64,000 nucleotides of DNA from Phycisphaeraceae bacterium. Lineage in GTDB: Bacteria > Planctomycetota > Phycisphaerae > Phycisphaerales > Phycisphaeraceae. Location of the stretch: assembly GCA_029260615.1 (NCBI GenBank), contig JAJDCX010000041.1, positions 1 to 64,000 on the forward strand, given 5' to 3'. The position numbers and the translations under genes are program-made. Of the stretch, positions 16,383 through 25,056 are shown piece by piece (position 1 is the first letter of the stretch; each line of letters starts with the position of its first letter). The notes under the pieces were generated by a model. That model saw only the letters and a list, made by a program, of their open reading frames with translations, searched no databases and was not told the DNA's origin.

Positions 16383-18424
16383 CAGAATCTCCTCCGGATG
16401 GACAACAACAACATCGATGAGTCGCTGTTCGTGAACTCGGTTTCAAAACTCTGAAACTCATACGATGCCCTCACCTCGGTGCTGCGGACCCAGTATTCTA
16501 AAGCGAGGTCCATATCGATACCAGTATCGTTTCGGTTTGGCGAGTCCTCCATGGTGCGATACCGCGCCGAGGCCTCCGCGGTCAATCTTTTTGTGATCGG
16601 CTTGCGGTAGCGCCCCCCCACCGTGAAGAACGTGGTTTCCCGCTCCTCGACCGAGCCAAACTCGACCGTGGTCCAATTCGCGCTCAGACCAAGCGATGCC
16701 CCATCCACGAAGTGGTGGTTGTAGTCGCCCCGCAGGCGAACCGCGACGAAGGGCCTGATGCTCGAATCGTGGTCCTCGTATTCGACGGACGCCCTGTACC
16801 CCCCCCGGCGGTACTCCAAACCGAGCAGGTGCGCGGTCAGGTCTTCGGGCGCGGTAAAGTCTGCATCCGGCGACGAAACCGACTGCCGCTGCACATTCAG
16901 CAGATAGTAGGGTGAGAAGCCGGACTTGAAGGCCTGCCGGAGACTGAAGTGCTGGCTGATCGTGTCGAGCAGGAACGAACCCCCGGTGGGAGCCGTAAAG
17001 TCAATCAAGACGGCCTCGCCGTCGGCAATCTGGCCGGTCGGCACTCGGCGGATCTCAATCTGATCCGCGAACCGTGTGACGGTGTAGTCCAGGCCGGGTT
17101 GAAAGCGCACCAACTCATCCAGGCTGGTGAGGTTAAACGAGGGGATCTCGATCTTCGGGTCGCTGAATATGATCGGCTGCGGATCCAGGAACGTGCGGCT
17201 CTCGTCGAACACCGTGATGCGCTGGTTCTCTCCCTGGCGGTCAACCCGACTCAGGTTTACGCCGTAGTTCGCCGTCAGCACGCCCCAGGGATTGTTCCTG
17301 TAGTAATCGAAACCGGCGCGTGCGCCGAAACGGTCTACCTGCGCTGAAGCCCCAAGTTCCTGGGTCTGCAGGAGTGCCCCGACATGCGTGACCAGATTGT
17401 CATAGAGCTTGTGCCTTAGCGACGAATCGATCGAGAACGAGCTCTCGCGCACGCTGTCGCCGCCGATGTCATCGGTCTGGGTGCGATTAATCCACTCGAA
17501 TTGATGAGATGAAGAAAGCGTTTCCGAGTGCTTCATCCGTAGCATCTCGCGTAGTTGAATCCGCTCGAGGTTGAAACTGCCGTCCTGCTTGAAGTACCGC
17601 AGCCCGGAATCCAGGTTGTGCTGTTTATCAGAGCCGAATTCCAATTGATGTGAAAGGATCACTTCCTCCACATCAAAGTCGGACGCGAACGGCTCCTCGT
17701 CGACCGATCGGTGCTTGTAGGTCAGGCCCACCCTGCTGTAATCGTTGATGCTGTAACGTGTGTCCCATCGTAGTTGATCGTTCGTGCGGCGGCGGTCGCT
17801 GACATCATCACCCAAGGCGTCCTGGTCAACAACGCTGTGATCGAACCGGATGTTCGTGGTGAAGTCCTCGCCAAGGTACTGCCACATCCCGCCATAGGAG
17901 GTGTTGGTCTGTTCGATGCTGGACAAGAACGGCCTCGGCTCGAAGGCGCGATACCTCCGTGCAAATACGCTGCCGGGATGGTTCTTCTTGCGCGCGAATG
18001 TGCCGTCGAAATTGAATTCGACAACCGAGCCGTTGTTTCGGTCGCGACCCTGAAAATTATCCTCGAACGAGAACTGCGACAAGCCGAACAGGCCCCCGAG
18101 GGAAAACTCGAACAGGTTCGGATGGTAGATATACCCATCGGCGTTCAACCCGATGTTCTGCTCGGTAATCAATTCGGATGACCGCCTCTGCTGGCCGCCC
18201 GGCTTGTTTTCCTGGTTGTCCCGGCGCTGCTGGAGCAGGAACTCATACTCCCCCTCGATGTCCGTAATCTTCACGCCGCCGCCCACCCGGCCGGTCTTCT
18301 CGGCTCCATCGACTCCGGTTGCGAATGCAACGATCACAAGCAAACAAACCCCCAGTCTGCCGTAGATCCCCCGAAGTCGACGCCGTGGCTCGTATGCATC
18401 TCGTGTACTCATCTTAGAACGCAC
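16382..18424 (-). CDS. outer-membrane beta-barrel, candidate cytochrome-filament porin
   Basis: This ~680-residue protein has a signal peptide (LGVCLLVIVAFATGVDGA) and many amphipathic beta strands with alternating aromatic residues. It ends in a phenylalanine (LLLSIRRRF), the usual outer-membrane assembly signal. There are no haem motifs. Within an operon of cytochromes and propellers it is the natural candidate for the pore or anchor through which a cytochrome filament or electron conduit crosses the outer membrane. It does not resemble MtrB or PioB at sequence level that I can see. The start is uncertain: GTG at 18424, two bases after the preceding stop, or ATG at 18412. Confidence 0.75.
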   Translation of the reverse strand: MRSKMSTRDAYEPRRRLRGIYGRLGVCLLVIVAFATGVDGAEKTGRVGGGVKITDIEGEYEFLLQQRRDNQENKPGGQQRRSSELITEQNIGLNADGYIYHPNLFEFSLGGLFGLSQFSFEDNFQGRDRNNGSVVEFNFDGTFARKKNHPGSVFARRYRAFEPRPFLSSIEQTNTSYGGMWQYLGEDFTTNIRFDHSVVDQDALGDDVSDRRRTNDQLRWDTRYSINDYSRVGLTYKHRSVDEEPFASDFDVEEVILSHQLEFGSDKQHNLDSGLRYFKQDGSFNLERIQLREMLRMKHSETLSSSHQFEWINRTQTDDIGGDSVRESSFSIDSSLRHKLYDNLVTHVGALLQTQELGASAQVDRFGARAGFDYYRNNPWGVLTANYGVNLSRVDRQGENQRITVFDESRTFLDPQPIIFSDPKIEIPSFNLTSLDELVRFQPGLDYTVTRFADQIEIRRVPTGQIADGEAVLIDFTAPTGGSFLLDTISQHFSLRQAFKSGFSPYYLLNVQRQSVSSPDADFTAPEDLTAHLLGLEYRRGGYRASVEYEDHDSSIRPFVAVRLRGDYNHHFVDGASLGLSANWTTVEFGSVEERETTFFTVGGRYRKPITKRLTAEASARYRTMEDSPNRNDTGIDMDLALEYWVRSTEVRASYEFQSFETEFTNSDSSMLLLSIRRRF

Positions 18425-18425
18425 A

Positions 18426-19019
18426 TTATTTGAGGAAGAACCTGTTGTTGCCGCCGTGGGGATCGTGACACTCGATGCAAACCGGTGGCGCTTCCGCCCC
18501 GAGGACGGCGTGGTGCTTTTTCCCGACCAGCAGGTCGTCGAGCTGGTGGCATCGAAAACAGATCGACTTCACCTCGGCTAGCAGCATCCTGGGATTGGGG
18601 GACATGTGTTGATGGTGACACATCAGACACGCGTTGGCCGCGACCGGGCCGTGTACAAACTCCCTGTCACCGGGTGGATCGGTGTGGCAGCTGATGCACA
18701 GCCCCTCCTCGGGCTTCTTGATGAGCTTGCCCTGATACACATCATGGCATTCGTTGCACCTGTTATTACGGTATGGCGGGTGCCAGTAAAACTTGGGTTT
18801 CACCAGTTCGGGGCGCTCAAAAGCGCGGGGCGAACCGTCATCTTCAGGAAGTGAGGCACTCTCCTCCACCGTCTCGGCGGCCGCGCCTTGGTCGGGGACG
18901 CCCTCGAAAAAGAAAGTCAGGATGCGGTGCTTTGATGACTGCGAGCAGCTCGCTACGTTCAACGCAACAACCGCCGCAAGCACTGGAAGGAGGAACACAT
19001 TACGCTTTGACAAGAGCAT
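18426..19019 (-). CDS. pentaheme lipoprotein cytochrome
   Basis: This 197-residue protein carries a lipoprotein signal (VASC at residues 22-25) and five CXXCH sites: CNECH, CISCH, CLMCH, CFRCH and CIECH. Pairs such as LCISCHTDPPG and CLMCHHQHMSP match the doubled-CXXCH periplasmic cytochromes (as in MtrA/DmsE and nrfB-like families). A lipid-anchored pentaheme is a plausible periplasmic electron feeder to the outer-membrane barrel encoded next. The gap to the propeller gene is 15 bases and to the barrel gene two bases, so it is co-transcribed. Confidence 0.85.
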   Translation of the reverse strand: MLLSKRNVFLLPVLAAVVALNVASCSQSSKHRILTFFFEGVPDQGAAAETVEESASLPEDDGSPRAFERPELVKPKFYWHPPYRNNRCNECHDVYQGKLIKKPEEGLCISCHTDPPGDREFVHGPVAANACLMCHHQHMSPNPRMLLAEVKSICFRCHQLDDLLVGKKHHAVLGAEAPPVCIECHDPHGGNNRFFLK

Positions 19020-19034
19020 GCGCTCACTCCATGA

Positions 19035-20321
19035 TCACCTCGCCAAGTTGCTGTCATCGGTCTCGGCTTCGAGCGATCCGGATTCCTCTGACTCACCCGC
19101 TGTGTCGTGACGCGGGATGTTGGGCGTCACGTCCTGAACATCGGTCGCGCCTTCCGGGATTTCTATCGCCCCCATGATGTCGTCTTTGAAGTCAAGCGGG
19201 GGAAGCACGTTCCTCTGCGATTCGGGCAGTTCATACCCCTCCGGGAAGGAGCCAAAGGCAAAGACATTGACCAGGTACGGGCCGTACTGGTTGATGACAA
19301 ACACCAGATACTCAACATCAAAATCGTCGTGGATGTACTCTTGAAAGTACGGGATAGACGTGGCGTCAATCGCCACCGTCGAGGGGAGGACGAACGAACC
19401 CGGGACGTTCCCGGGCCCACCGAAATGCATAAGCGTTTCGCCGTCCGCATTGAACATCTGGACGACTTCCGTCGCCCCGTCAACGACATAGACCACCCCG
19501 TCGGGAGCGACACGGATGCCGCGCGGACGGCCGAACTGGCCGATCCCGTAGCCCGCCGCACCCTTGACCCAGACGACCTCCCCCTCAGTCGTCAGCTTCT
19601 GAAACCGGAAGTTGTGCGTATCGCTGACGTACAGGTACCCCTCCGGGCCCATGGATATGCTGTTCGCCTTGAAGAACTGGCCCTCTTCCTCACCCTCCTC
19701 ACCAATCGTCCGGAGCACTTCACCGGTGAAACGGTCGAGAACGACCACCTGGCAACTCTCGTCGTTGTCAAGCACGTACAGCTCATTCTTGTACACCGCC
19801 ACATCAACCGGGTGACACGGCTTTGGAATGTCGAACATCGTGTAGTACTTGTCTTGAGGATCAAAGACGACGATCGCCTGTCGGTACGAGTCGACGACGA
19901 ACTTGTATCCCAAAGGATCGATCACGATATTCAACGGCTTGCGCAGGCGGCCGGGCCCCTGCTCGCCCATGACAGAGAATTCCTTGTTCCTGAAATCCAG
20001 CTTGGTGAGGTTCAGACCCTTCGTGTCACAAACGTAAACGACACCGTCCCGGGCAGCGATCCCGTAGGGCTTGGTGATTCTCCGGGCGCCGGGTGCCTCT
20101 TCCCCCAGGACATAGGCGTCCATCGCCGACCTGGCTTCTTCCACCTCATCTGAGCTGCTCGCCCAAGTCAGAAACTGAATCCGCGGAGACGCGGGGGGGG
20201 CGGGGAAGAAGAGATTAGTTGTGGTTTCCTTCGTTACGGGCGCCGGCTGACAGCCCATAAGAAGGCTCGCCGCGAGCATACCCGCGACGAGCAACTTAGG
20301 ATGAATCCGCCTCGAGTTCAT
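19035..20321 (-). CDS. NHL beta-propeller lipoprotein (first copy)
   Basis: This 428-residue lipoprotein has lipobox LLMGC (Cys24). Six NHL blades occupy residues 70-320, with recurring strands YVCDTKGLNLTKLDF, KFVVDSYRQAIVVF, YVSDTHNFRFQKL and YVVDGATEVVQMF. A C-terminal acidic tail (about residues 365-428) is probably disordered. It has no haem motifs. It follows the OmcE-like gene by 65 bases. A partner of this kind recurs beside OmcE-type cytochromes elsewhere, which makes a role in filament export or assembly likely; a direct activity is unproven. Confidence 0.85.
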   Translation of the reverse strand: MNSRRIHPKLLVAGMLAASLLMGCQPAPVTKETTTNLFFPAPPASPRIQFLTWASSSDEVEEARSAMDAYVLGEEAPGARRITKPYGIAARDGVVYVCDTKGLNLTKLDFRNKEFSVMGEQGPGRLRKPLNIVIDPLGYKFVVDSYRQAIVVFDPQDKYYTMFDIPKPCHPVDVAVYKNELYVLDNDESCQVVVLDRFTGEVLRTIGEEGEEEGQFFKANSISMGPEGYLYVSDTHNFRFQKLTTEGEVVWVKGAAGYGIGQFGRPRGIRVAPDGVVYVVDGATEVVQMFNADGETLMHFGGPGNVPGSFVLPSTVAIDATSIPYFQEYIHDDFDVEYLVFVINQYGPYLVNVFAFGSFPEGYELPESQRNVLPPLDFKDDIMGAIEIPEGATDVQDVTPNIPRHDTAGESEESGSLEAETDDSNLAR

Positions 20322-20334
20322 CTATACACCTTCG

Positions 20335-20371
20335 AGGCCCGCACACTCGATACGACAGAATGTACGGGCCT
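20335..20371 (-). other. intercistronic stem-loop between omcE-like and propeller genes
   Basis: AGGCCCG (20335-20341) pairs with CGGGCCT (20365-20371) around a 23-base loop in the gap after the tetraheme cytochrome gene. There is no T-run on the transcript side. It may stabilise or partly terminate the message so that the filament subunit is made in excess of the downstream proteins. Confidence 0.35.
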
Positions 20372-20386
20372 TGGCTTCGCAGAAGT

Positions 20387-21028
20387 CTACTTGTTGTGGC
20401 ACTCCAGGCAGATGGCGCTGCCTACAAGCGTCCGACGGAGGTACGGTTCCGATGCACCCAGGCTGTAATCGTGCGGGTCGTGGCACGATGTGCATTCAAC
20501 GCGCTGCTCGGCGTTGAGGGTCACCAGCTTCACACCGGTGAATCCGGTCGGATCATTGAAACCCGTGTTGACGGAGTCATCCGGATACTGCAGCCCGATC
20601 GGGTGATCGTTTCGCAGATCGGTACCGAGGTTGGCGCTGGCGTTCACCGCACCCATCAGGATCGTCCCACCGGTCGTGCCGCCGTAGTTATCGATGGCCG
20701 TCACACCATCGTGGCAGCTAAGGCACAGCTTGCTTGGGCCACTGAGGGAGTTACCGGCGTCCTGGTTCCGTGCTGTGTCACCCGCGGGCCGCGGCCCGGC
20801 GAAAGGCGAGTACATCGTGAACGTCTGGGTCGTCAGCTCGTGGTTCCACAGAATCATGCTGTCCCCGTTCGCCTTCGTCTGAGCGTTGTGGGGTACGTGA
20901 CACGGCACACAGATCTGGTTGATGGACAGGGCTGTCCTCAGGTCGTGTGGTGATCCGCTGATCTGCCCCATGGCCACCGCTGCACAGGCGCTCATTAGTA
21001 CGGTCGCTAGGATTGTGGGTCGTCTCAT
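20387..21028 (-). CDS. OmcE-like tetraheme cytochrome, candidate extracellular filament subunit
   Basis: This 213-residue precursor has four CXXCH sites (CVPCH, CLSCH, CTSCH, CLECH) and a signal peptide ending near AVAMG. The mature start SPHDLR, and then ICVPCHVPHN, SKLCLSCHDG, NLGTDLRNDHPIGLQYP, VECTSCHDPHD and C-terminal AICLECHNK, follow the order I know for Geobacter OmcE, which forms extracellular filaments with four haems per subunit. Five further histidines besides the CXXCH ones can provide distal ligands. The ATG at 21028 has GAGAGGAAAG upstream; an in-frame TTG at 21055 is less likely. It is first in the operon, behind a sigma-54 promoter, and probably the most abundant product. 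Confidence 0.85.
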   Translation of the reverse strand: MRRPTILATVLMSACAAVAMGQISGSPHDLRTALSINQICVPCHVPHNAQTKANGDSMILWNHELTTQTFTMYSPFAGPRPAGDTARNQDAGNSLSGPSKLCLSCHDGVTAIDNYGGTTGGTILMGAVNASANLGTDLRNDHPIGLQYPDDSVNTGFNDPTGFTGVKLVTLNAEQRVECTSCHDPHDYSLGASEPYLRRTLVGSAICLECHNK

Positions 21029-21189
21029 TGGTGCTTTCCTCTCAGTTGAAACCAACTACTCTGATTAACCTTGTGGGACATGATTTCCGGCATCATTAGT
21101 TCATCCCAAGGCGGATGACCACTCCCGATCACGCCTTGAACCCGACGCTCCGTCGCGCCGGGGGGCCGGTCCCCTCCTGAACTCACTAT

Positions 21190-21205
21190 TGCACGTCGCA
21201 TGCCA
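21190..21205 (-). promoter_or_regulatory. sigma-54 promoter of the cytochrome-filament operon
   Basis: On the minus strand TGGCATG-CGAC-GTGCA matches the -24/-12 consensus (TGGCACG-N4-TTGCW), with GG and GC exactly ten bases apart. Transcription would start near 21178, about 150 bases before the OmcE-like start codon. Six activator-type dyads lie 110-460 bases upstream. Confidence 0.75.
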
Positions 21206-21240
21206 AGGTTTTAGGACGTAGACAAAAACACCCATAACCT

Positions 21241-21253
21241 ATTATTAAATAAT
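21241..21253. promoter_or_regulatory. AT-rich palindrome between promoter and enhancer sites
   Basis: ATTATT-A-AATAAT is a perfect AT-only palindrome 36 bases upstream of the -24 element, inside an AT-rich stretch (21234-21265) in otherwise GC-rich DNA. Bent DNA or an IHF-type site between a sigma-54 promoter and its enhancers is common, so this may be the bend. Confidence 0.4.
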
Positions 21254-21315
21254 GTATTATAGTGTTTTGCCCGGATAAAATGACCCATTTCGAGGCAACT
21301 GCCCGACCCGGCCGA

Positions 21316-21648
21316 TGTATCCGGACGAAACAGTCTGTAGTCATAATCAGTCCGGACGCTTCAATCCAAGCACTTGAAGCGATTGTGTCCAAAGGATACA
21401 CTGTGTCCTATGGCGACACTCGGTAGAGCCGCGAATCGCGGATACTCCGATTACTCAACGCCCGTTCCGAAACGATTTTTTGGCTAAAAGGCTGATAAAC
21501 ATGTATGTGACGGACCGATGAAGTGGGGCAAAACCTACGATCGGTGTATCCAAATGAAACAGTCCAATCGTCACAGGCGTGCAGAGCGTGTCAGGCGGGG
21601 CATTTAAAGTAATTGTATCCAAAAGACACACTGTGTCCGATGGAGACA
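21316..21648. promoter_or_regulatory. six enhancer-like dyads in two duplicated clusters
   Basis: Six 17-bp sites fit TGTRTCC-N3-(G/A/C/T)(A/G)(A/C/G)NACA: 21316 (TGTATCCGGACGAAACA), 21384 (TGTGTCCAAAGGATACA), 21402 (TGTGTCCTATGGCGACA), 21545 (TGTATCCAAATGAAACA), 21614 (TGTATCCAAAAGACACA) and 21632 (TGTGTCCGATGGAGACA). The second three repeat the first three at 229-230 bases. Such TGT-N11-ACA dyads are typical sites of sigma-54 activators. They sit between two divergent sigma-54 promoters, beside an NtrC-type gene. Confidence 0.7.
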
Positions 21649-21840
21649 CTCGGAGGCCCTGGGAGTATCAAGGATCCTCCACCGAATCGATGCCTATGCC
21701 ACAACGATTCATGTAAAACCCTGATAATTCCGCACAAGACGGCCTCAAAGGCCTGACGAAGACCGAGGCCTGGCGGAGCATGAGAGCCCGGGATGCCGCG
21801 TCGTATTTTGTTGACTCACATAAAAACCCCCGTGGCGCGA

Positions 21841-21856
21841 TGGCGCTAGGTTTGCA
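21841..21856 (+). promoter_or_regulatory. sigma-54 promoter of the kinase/regulator operon
   Basis: TGGCGCT-AGGT-TTGCA fits the -24/-12 consensus with GG and GC ten bases apart. The start would be near 21868, 36 bases before the kinase gene. With the enhancer dyads upstream, the two-component genes are probably autoregulated by their own product. A long inverted repeat CCCCCGTG (21827-21834)/CACGGGGG (21881-21888) brackets it. Confidence 0.7.
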
Positions 21857-21903
21857 GGAGCCTAACTGCATTCAAGTAACACGGGGGATAGGTTCAGGCG
21901 CCA

Positions 21904-23478
21904 ATGAGCAGAAGCAGCGAGACCAAAGCCGGAAATAGACACGACGCAGACCGTGGCACCGAACGGAGCGAGTTCAATCTGCTCCGGTACTTTTCACTGG
22001 CATGTATCAGCGTGTTCGTGGTCATCACCTCCGTGATGTGCACCGGTTTCTATCACACCTCGAAGCGGTATATCCGCATCGACGCGGAGCAGCACGCGAT
22101 CCCGATTGCGGAAAACCTGGCACCGATCGCGTTTGTGGGAGGGTCGATCCCCAACCCCGGCACACCCGAGTACGTCCTGCTGGACGCGCAGATGCGTGAG
22201 TTCCTCAAGCCGTTGCGGATGTTCAAGATCAAGATCTACGACACGGCTGGAAGGATCGTCTACACGACCGACCCCAATCTGGCGGTTGGCCAGTTGGACC
22301 CGGGCAACGACAAACTGGTAGCTTCCCTGGCCGGGGCCGTGGTCTCCGACCTGGAAACCGACGAGACCGTCTGGGACCTTCAAGAAGAGGTGATACACAA
22401 GGGCACGGTCGTGGAGACCTACGTCCCGGTACACCGCGGCGGCGACCCCGGGGCCGAGATCCTGGGCGTGTTTGAGATCTATCAGGACGTATCGGATACG
22501 TACGCCAGGCTCCCGGGCGTCATCGCTTTGATTGTGGTCGCGTCGGTCGGCGCCATGATCATCCTGTACACCATCCTGTTCTTAATCGTCCGTAAAGCAC
22601 ACCTCATCATACGCAGCCAGACCCAGGTGATCAGACAGGCAAAAGCCGATGTCGAGCAGTACGCCGTCGAACTCGAACAACGGGTGGAAGAACGCACACG
22701 CCAACTCCGTGAGACCCTGGCGCAGCAACAGCACGACGAGAAGATGGTGGCCATCGGCACGCTCGCGGCAGGTGTCGCTCATGAACTGAATACACCGCTG
22801 GGTTCCATCCTCGGATCGACCCAGCTGGCGTTGGATTTCTGTTCAACAAAGCTGCACGAAGTGGTTGAAGAAGAGCCTGGCACGGATGGTTATGTCGGGC
22901 GCCAGCAATGCGTTCAGGATCTCCAGCGTGTCGAATCCCAGGCAAAGAGGTGCCGCGAAATCATCCGCAACCTGGTCGATTTCTCCCGGAAGTCCGACGA
23001 TGAACGCATGTGGGAGGATATCGGCGACCTGACAGAACGGAGCATCCTGCTCATCGAGCCGGAAGCCCGTAAATGCGGCATCCAGATCGAGACGAGCATT
23101 GATGACGAGATGCCCCCCGTATGGATCAACGGAAACGAGATACAGCAGGTGATCGTCAACATCATGAATAACGCGATCGCCGCGATGAACGATGGCGGTG
23201 TGCTCAGCATCAACGTGTCGAACCAGAACCAGACCGCGAGACTCAAGATCACCGACATCGGAAACGGCATCAGCAAGGCCGATCTGCCGCGGATATTTGA
23301 GCCTTTTTTCACAACCAAGGACGTCGGAAAGGGGACGGGCCTGGGCCTGTCCATCTCATTTAGGATCGTAAAGGACCACGGTGGGAACATCCTCGTATCG
23401 AGCGTTGTCGGCGAAGGATCCACGTTTATCATCGAACTGCCCACCGGGCTGACCGCCGTACAGTTGGATTCGCCGTAA
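21904..23478 (+). CDS. NtrB-type membrane histidine kinase
   Basis: This 524-residue kinase has transmembrane helices near residues 27-49 and 205-229. They enclose a ~150-residue periplasmic sensor (including KIKIYDTAGRIVYTTDP, a PAS-like strand pattern). A coiled coil follows (VEQYAVELEQRVEERTRQLRE), then the H-box AAGVAHELNTPLGS (His near 293) and an ATPase domain (NIMNNAIAAMN, DIGNGIS, GTGLGLSI). The regulator gene follows 52 bases later. The pair is divergent from the cytochrome operon and shares its intergenic region. The stimulus may be redox state or terminal-acceptor shortage, but nothing in the sequence fixes it. Confidence 0.9.
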   Translation: MSRSSETKAGNRHDADRGTERSEFNLLRYFSLACISVFVVITSVMCTGFYHTSKRYIRIDAEQHAIPIAENLAPIAFVGGSIPNPGTPEYVLLDAQMREFLKPLRMFKIKIYDTAGRIVYTTDPNLAVGQLDPGNDKLVASLAGAVVSDLETDETVWDLQEEVIHKGTVVETYVPVHRGGDPGAEILGVFEIYQDVSDTYARLPGVIALIVVASVGAMIILYTILFLIVRKAHLIIRSQTQVIRQAKADVEQYAVELEQRVEERTRQLRETLAQQQHDEKMVAIGTLAAGVAHELNTPLGSILGSTQLALDFCSTKLHEVVEEEPGTDGYVGRQQCVQDLQRVESQAKRCREIIRNLVDFSRKSDDERMWEDIGDLTERSILLIEPEARKCGIQIETSIDDEMPPVWINGNEIQQVIVNIMNNAIAAMNDGGVLSINVSNQNQTARLKITDIGNGISKADLPRIFEPFFTTKDVGKGTGLGLSISFRIVKDHGGNILVSSVVGEGSTFIIELPTGLTAVQLDSP

Positions 23479-23530
23479 GAAATCCGCAGACCCATCGATA
23501 TAGCGGCAGACGTGCACAGGACCGCGTGAC

Positions 23531-24892
23531 ATGACCCAGGAACAAGCCATACTGATCGTAGAAGACGACCCCGCCATGCGCGACACCTGCACACGCATGC
23601 TGTCGAAAGCCGGGTACCAGACGGCGACGGTGGGAGACGGCGAATCGGCACTGGCGAAGATCGGCTCGGATTCATGCTACCGCGTCGTCCTCCTTGACCT
23701 CAAGCTGCCTAGAATGAGTGGCGCCGTTGTGCTCGAGAAGATCAAAGAGCTCGACAGCGAGATCAGGGTCATCATCATGACCGGCTTCGCCACGGTCAAG
23801 GGTGCCGTGCAGACGATGAAGCTCGGCGCCGTAGACTATCTGGTCAAGCCGTTTGAGAAGGACGAGCTGCTCGCGGTCGTCGCGCAGCAATTCCGCATCG
23901 GTGAACTCGAGGACCGTGTCGAGCAACTCCAAACCGAATTGCGAGGCAAGTACGGGTTCGACAACATCGTGGGGCGGTCGAAGAAGATGCAGGCGGTCTT
24001 CGAGAGCATCCTTTCGGCCCGCAAGAACAAGGCCAACGTCCTGATCACCGGGGAAAGCGGCACCGGCAAGGAGCTGGTTGCCAGGGCGATCCACTACAAC
24101 AGCCCGCTATCAAACGAGCCGTTTATCGCGATCAATTGCGCCGCGCTCCCCGAGTTACTGATCGAAAGCGAGTTGTTCGGCCATGTAAAAGGGGCGTTCA
24201 CCGGCGCGGCAAAGGCCTCCGAGGGCCTCTTCCGGGCGGCCGGAGGCGGCACGATATTTCTCGATGAGATCTTCGACATGCCGGTCGACACACAAGTGAA
24301 GCTCCTGCGCGTGCTGCAGGAACGCAAGGTGCGGCCGGTGGGTGGCTTGGCCGAGACGCCCATCGATGTCCGCGTGATCGCCGCCACCAACCGCGACTCG
24401 GTAGAGGCGATGGAGAAGGGCCAACTCCGCAAGGAGCTGTACTACCGGCTGAGCGTCTTAACCATCCATCTCCCCGCACTCCGAGACCGTGGTGACGATA
24501 TCCTGCTTCTCACCGATCGGTTCGCCGCCAAGTTTGCCGAGACTTACGGCTTTACCCTCGGAACCCTCGAGCAAGGCGTTATCGATGTCCTCACCAGCTA
24601 CTCCTGGCCCGGCCATGTCCGTGAGCTAGAGAACATCGTTGAAAGGTGGTTCGTCTTGGAACGTAAGGACACCGTGGCCGTCACCGACCTGCCGGCCCAT
24701 ATGGTGGCGCAGACCCGGTTGAAGGAGCACCGCGTTGACCCGGCTTACATCGAAACCGTCACGCCGTTGCGAGACTCCGAATACGCCCTTGCCCAGAGGG
24801 CCATGGAGGTCGCGGATCATAACAAGACGAAAGCGGCAAACATGCTCGGCATCTCACGCAAGAAGCTGTACAAGCTCCTCAAGGAGAAGTAA
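23531..24892 (+). CDS. NtrC-family sigma-54 activator
   Basis: This 453-residue regulator has a receiver domain with Asp56, then an AAA+ domain with Walker A GESGTGKE (174-181) and the sigma-54 contact loop GAFTGA (221-226). A Fis-type helix-turn-helix sits at the C-terminus (MEVADHNKTKAANMLGISRK). All parts needed to activate sigma-54 promoters are present. It is co-transcribed with the histidine kinase. Four sigma-54 promoters lie within 5 kb of it, two of them on either side of the shared dyad cluster. It is therefore the likely activator of the cytochrome operon and of itself. Confidence 0.93.
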   Translation: MTQEQAILIVEDDPAMRDTCTRMLSKAGYQTATVGDGESALAKIGSDSCYRVVLLDLKLPRMSGAVVLEKIKELDSEIRVIIMTGFATVKGAVQTMKLGAVDYLVKPFEKDELLAVVAQQFRIGELEDRVEQLQTELRGKYGFDNIVGRSKKMQAVFESILSARKNKANVLITGESGTGKELVARAIHYNSPLSNEPFIAINCAALPELLIESELFGHVKGAFTGAAKASEGLFRAAGGGTIFLDEIFDMPVDTQVKLLRVLQERKVRPVGGLAETPIDVRVIAATNRDSVEAMEKGQLRKELYYRLSVLTIHLPALRDRGDDILLLTDRFAAKFAETYGFTLGTLEQGVIDVLTSYSWPGHVRELENIVERWFVLERKDTVAVTDLPAHMVAQTRLKEHRVDPAYIETVTPLRDSEYALAQRAMEVADHNKTKAANMLGISRKKLYKLLKEK

Positions 24893-25056
24893 TCGCCCGG
24901 CGAGTCGGATCTTCCTACCGGGAGTTGAATCTGGTGCCTGGCCGTGGTGTGATGGACAAGGCCCCGTGTCGTGGATTCATCACCACACACCGGATCACAC
25001 CGATTGACCGAGATCATCACGGTTCTAGTGGGCGTGCGGACGACGTATCTGTGCCA

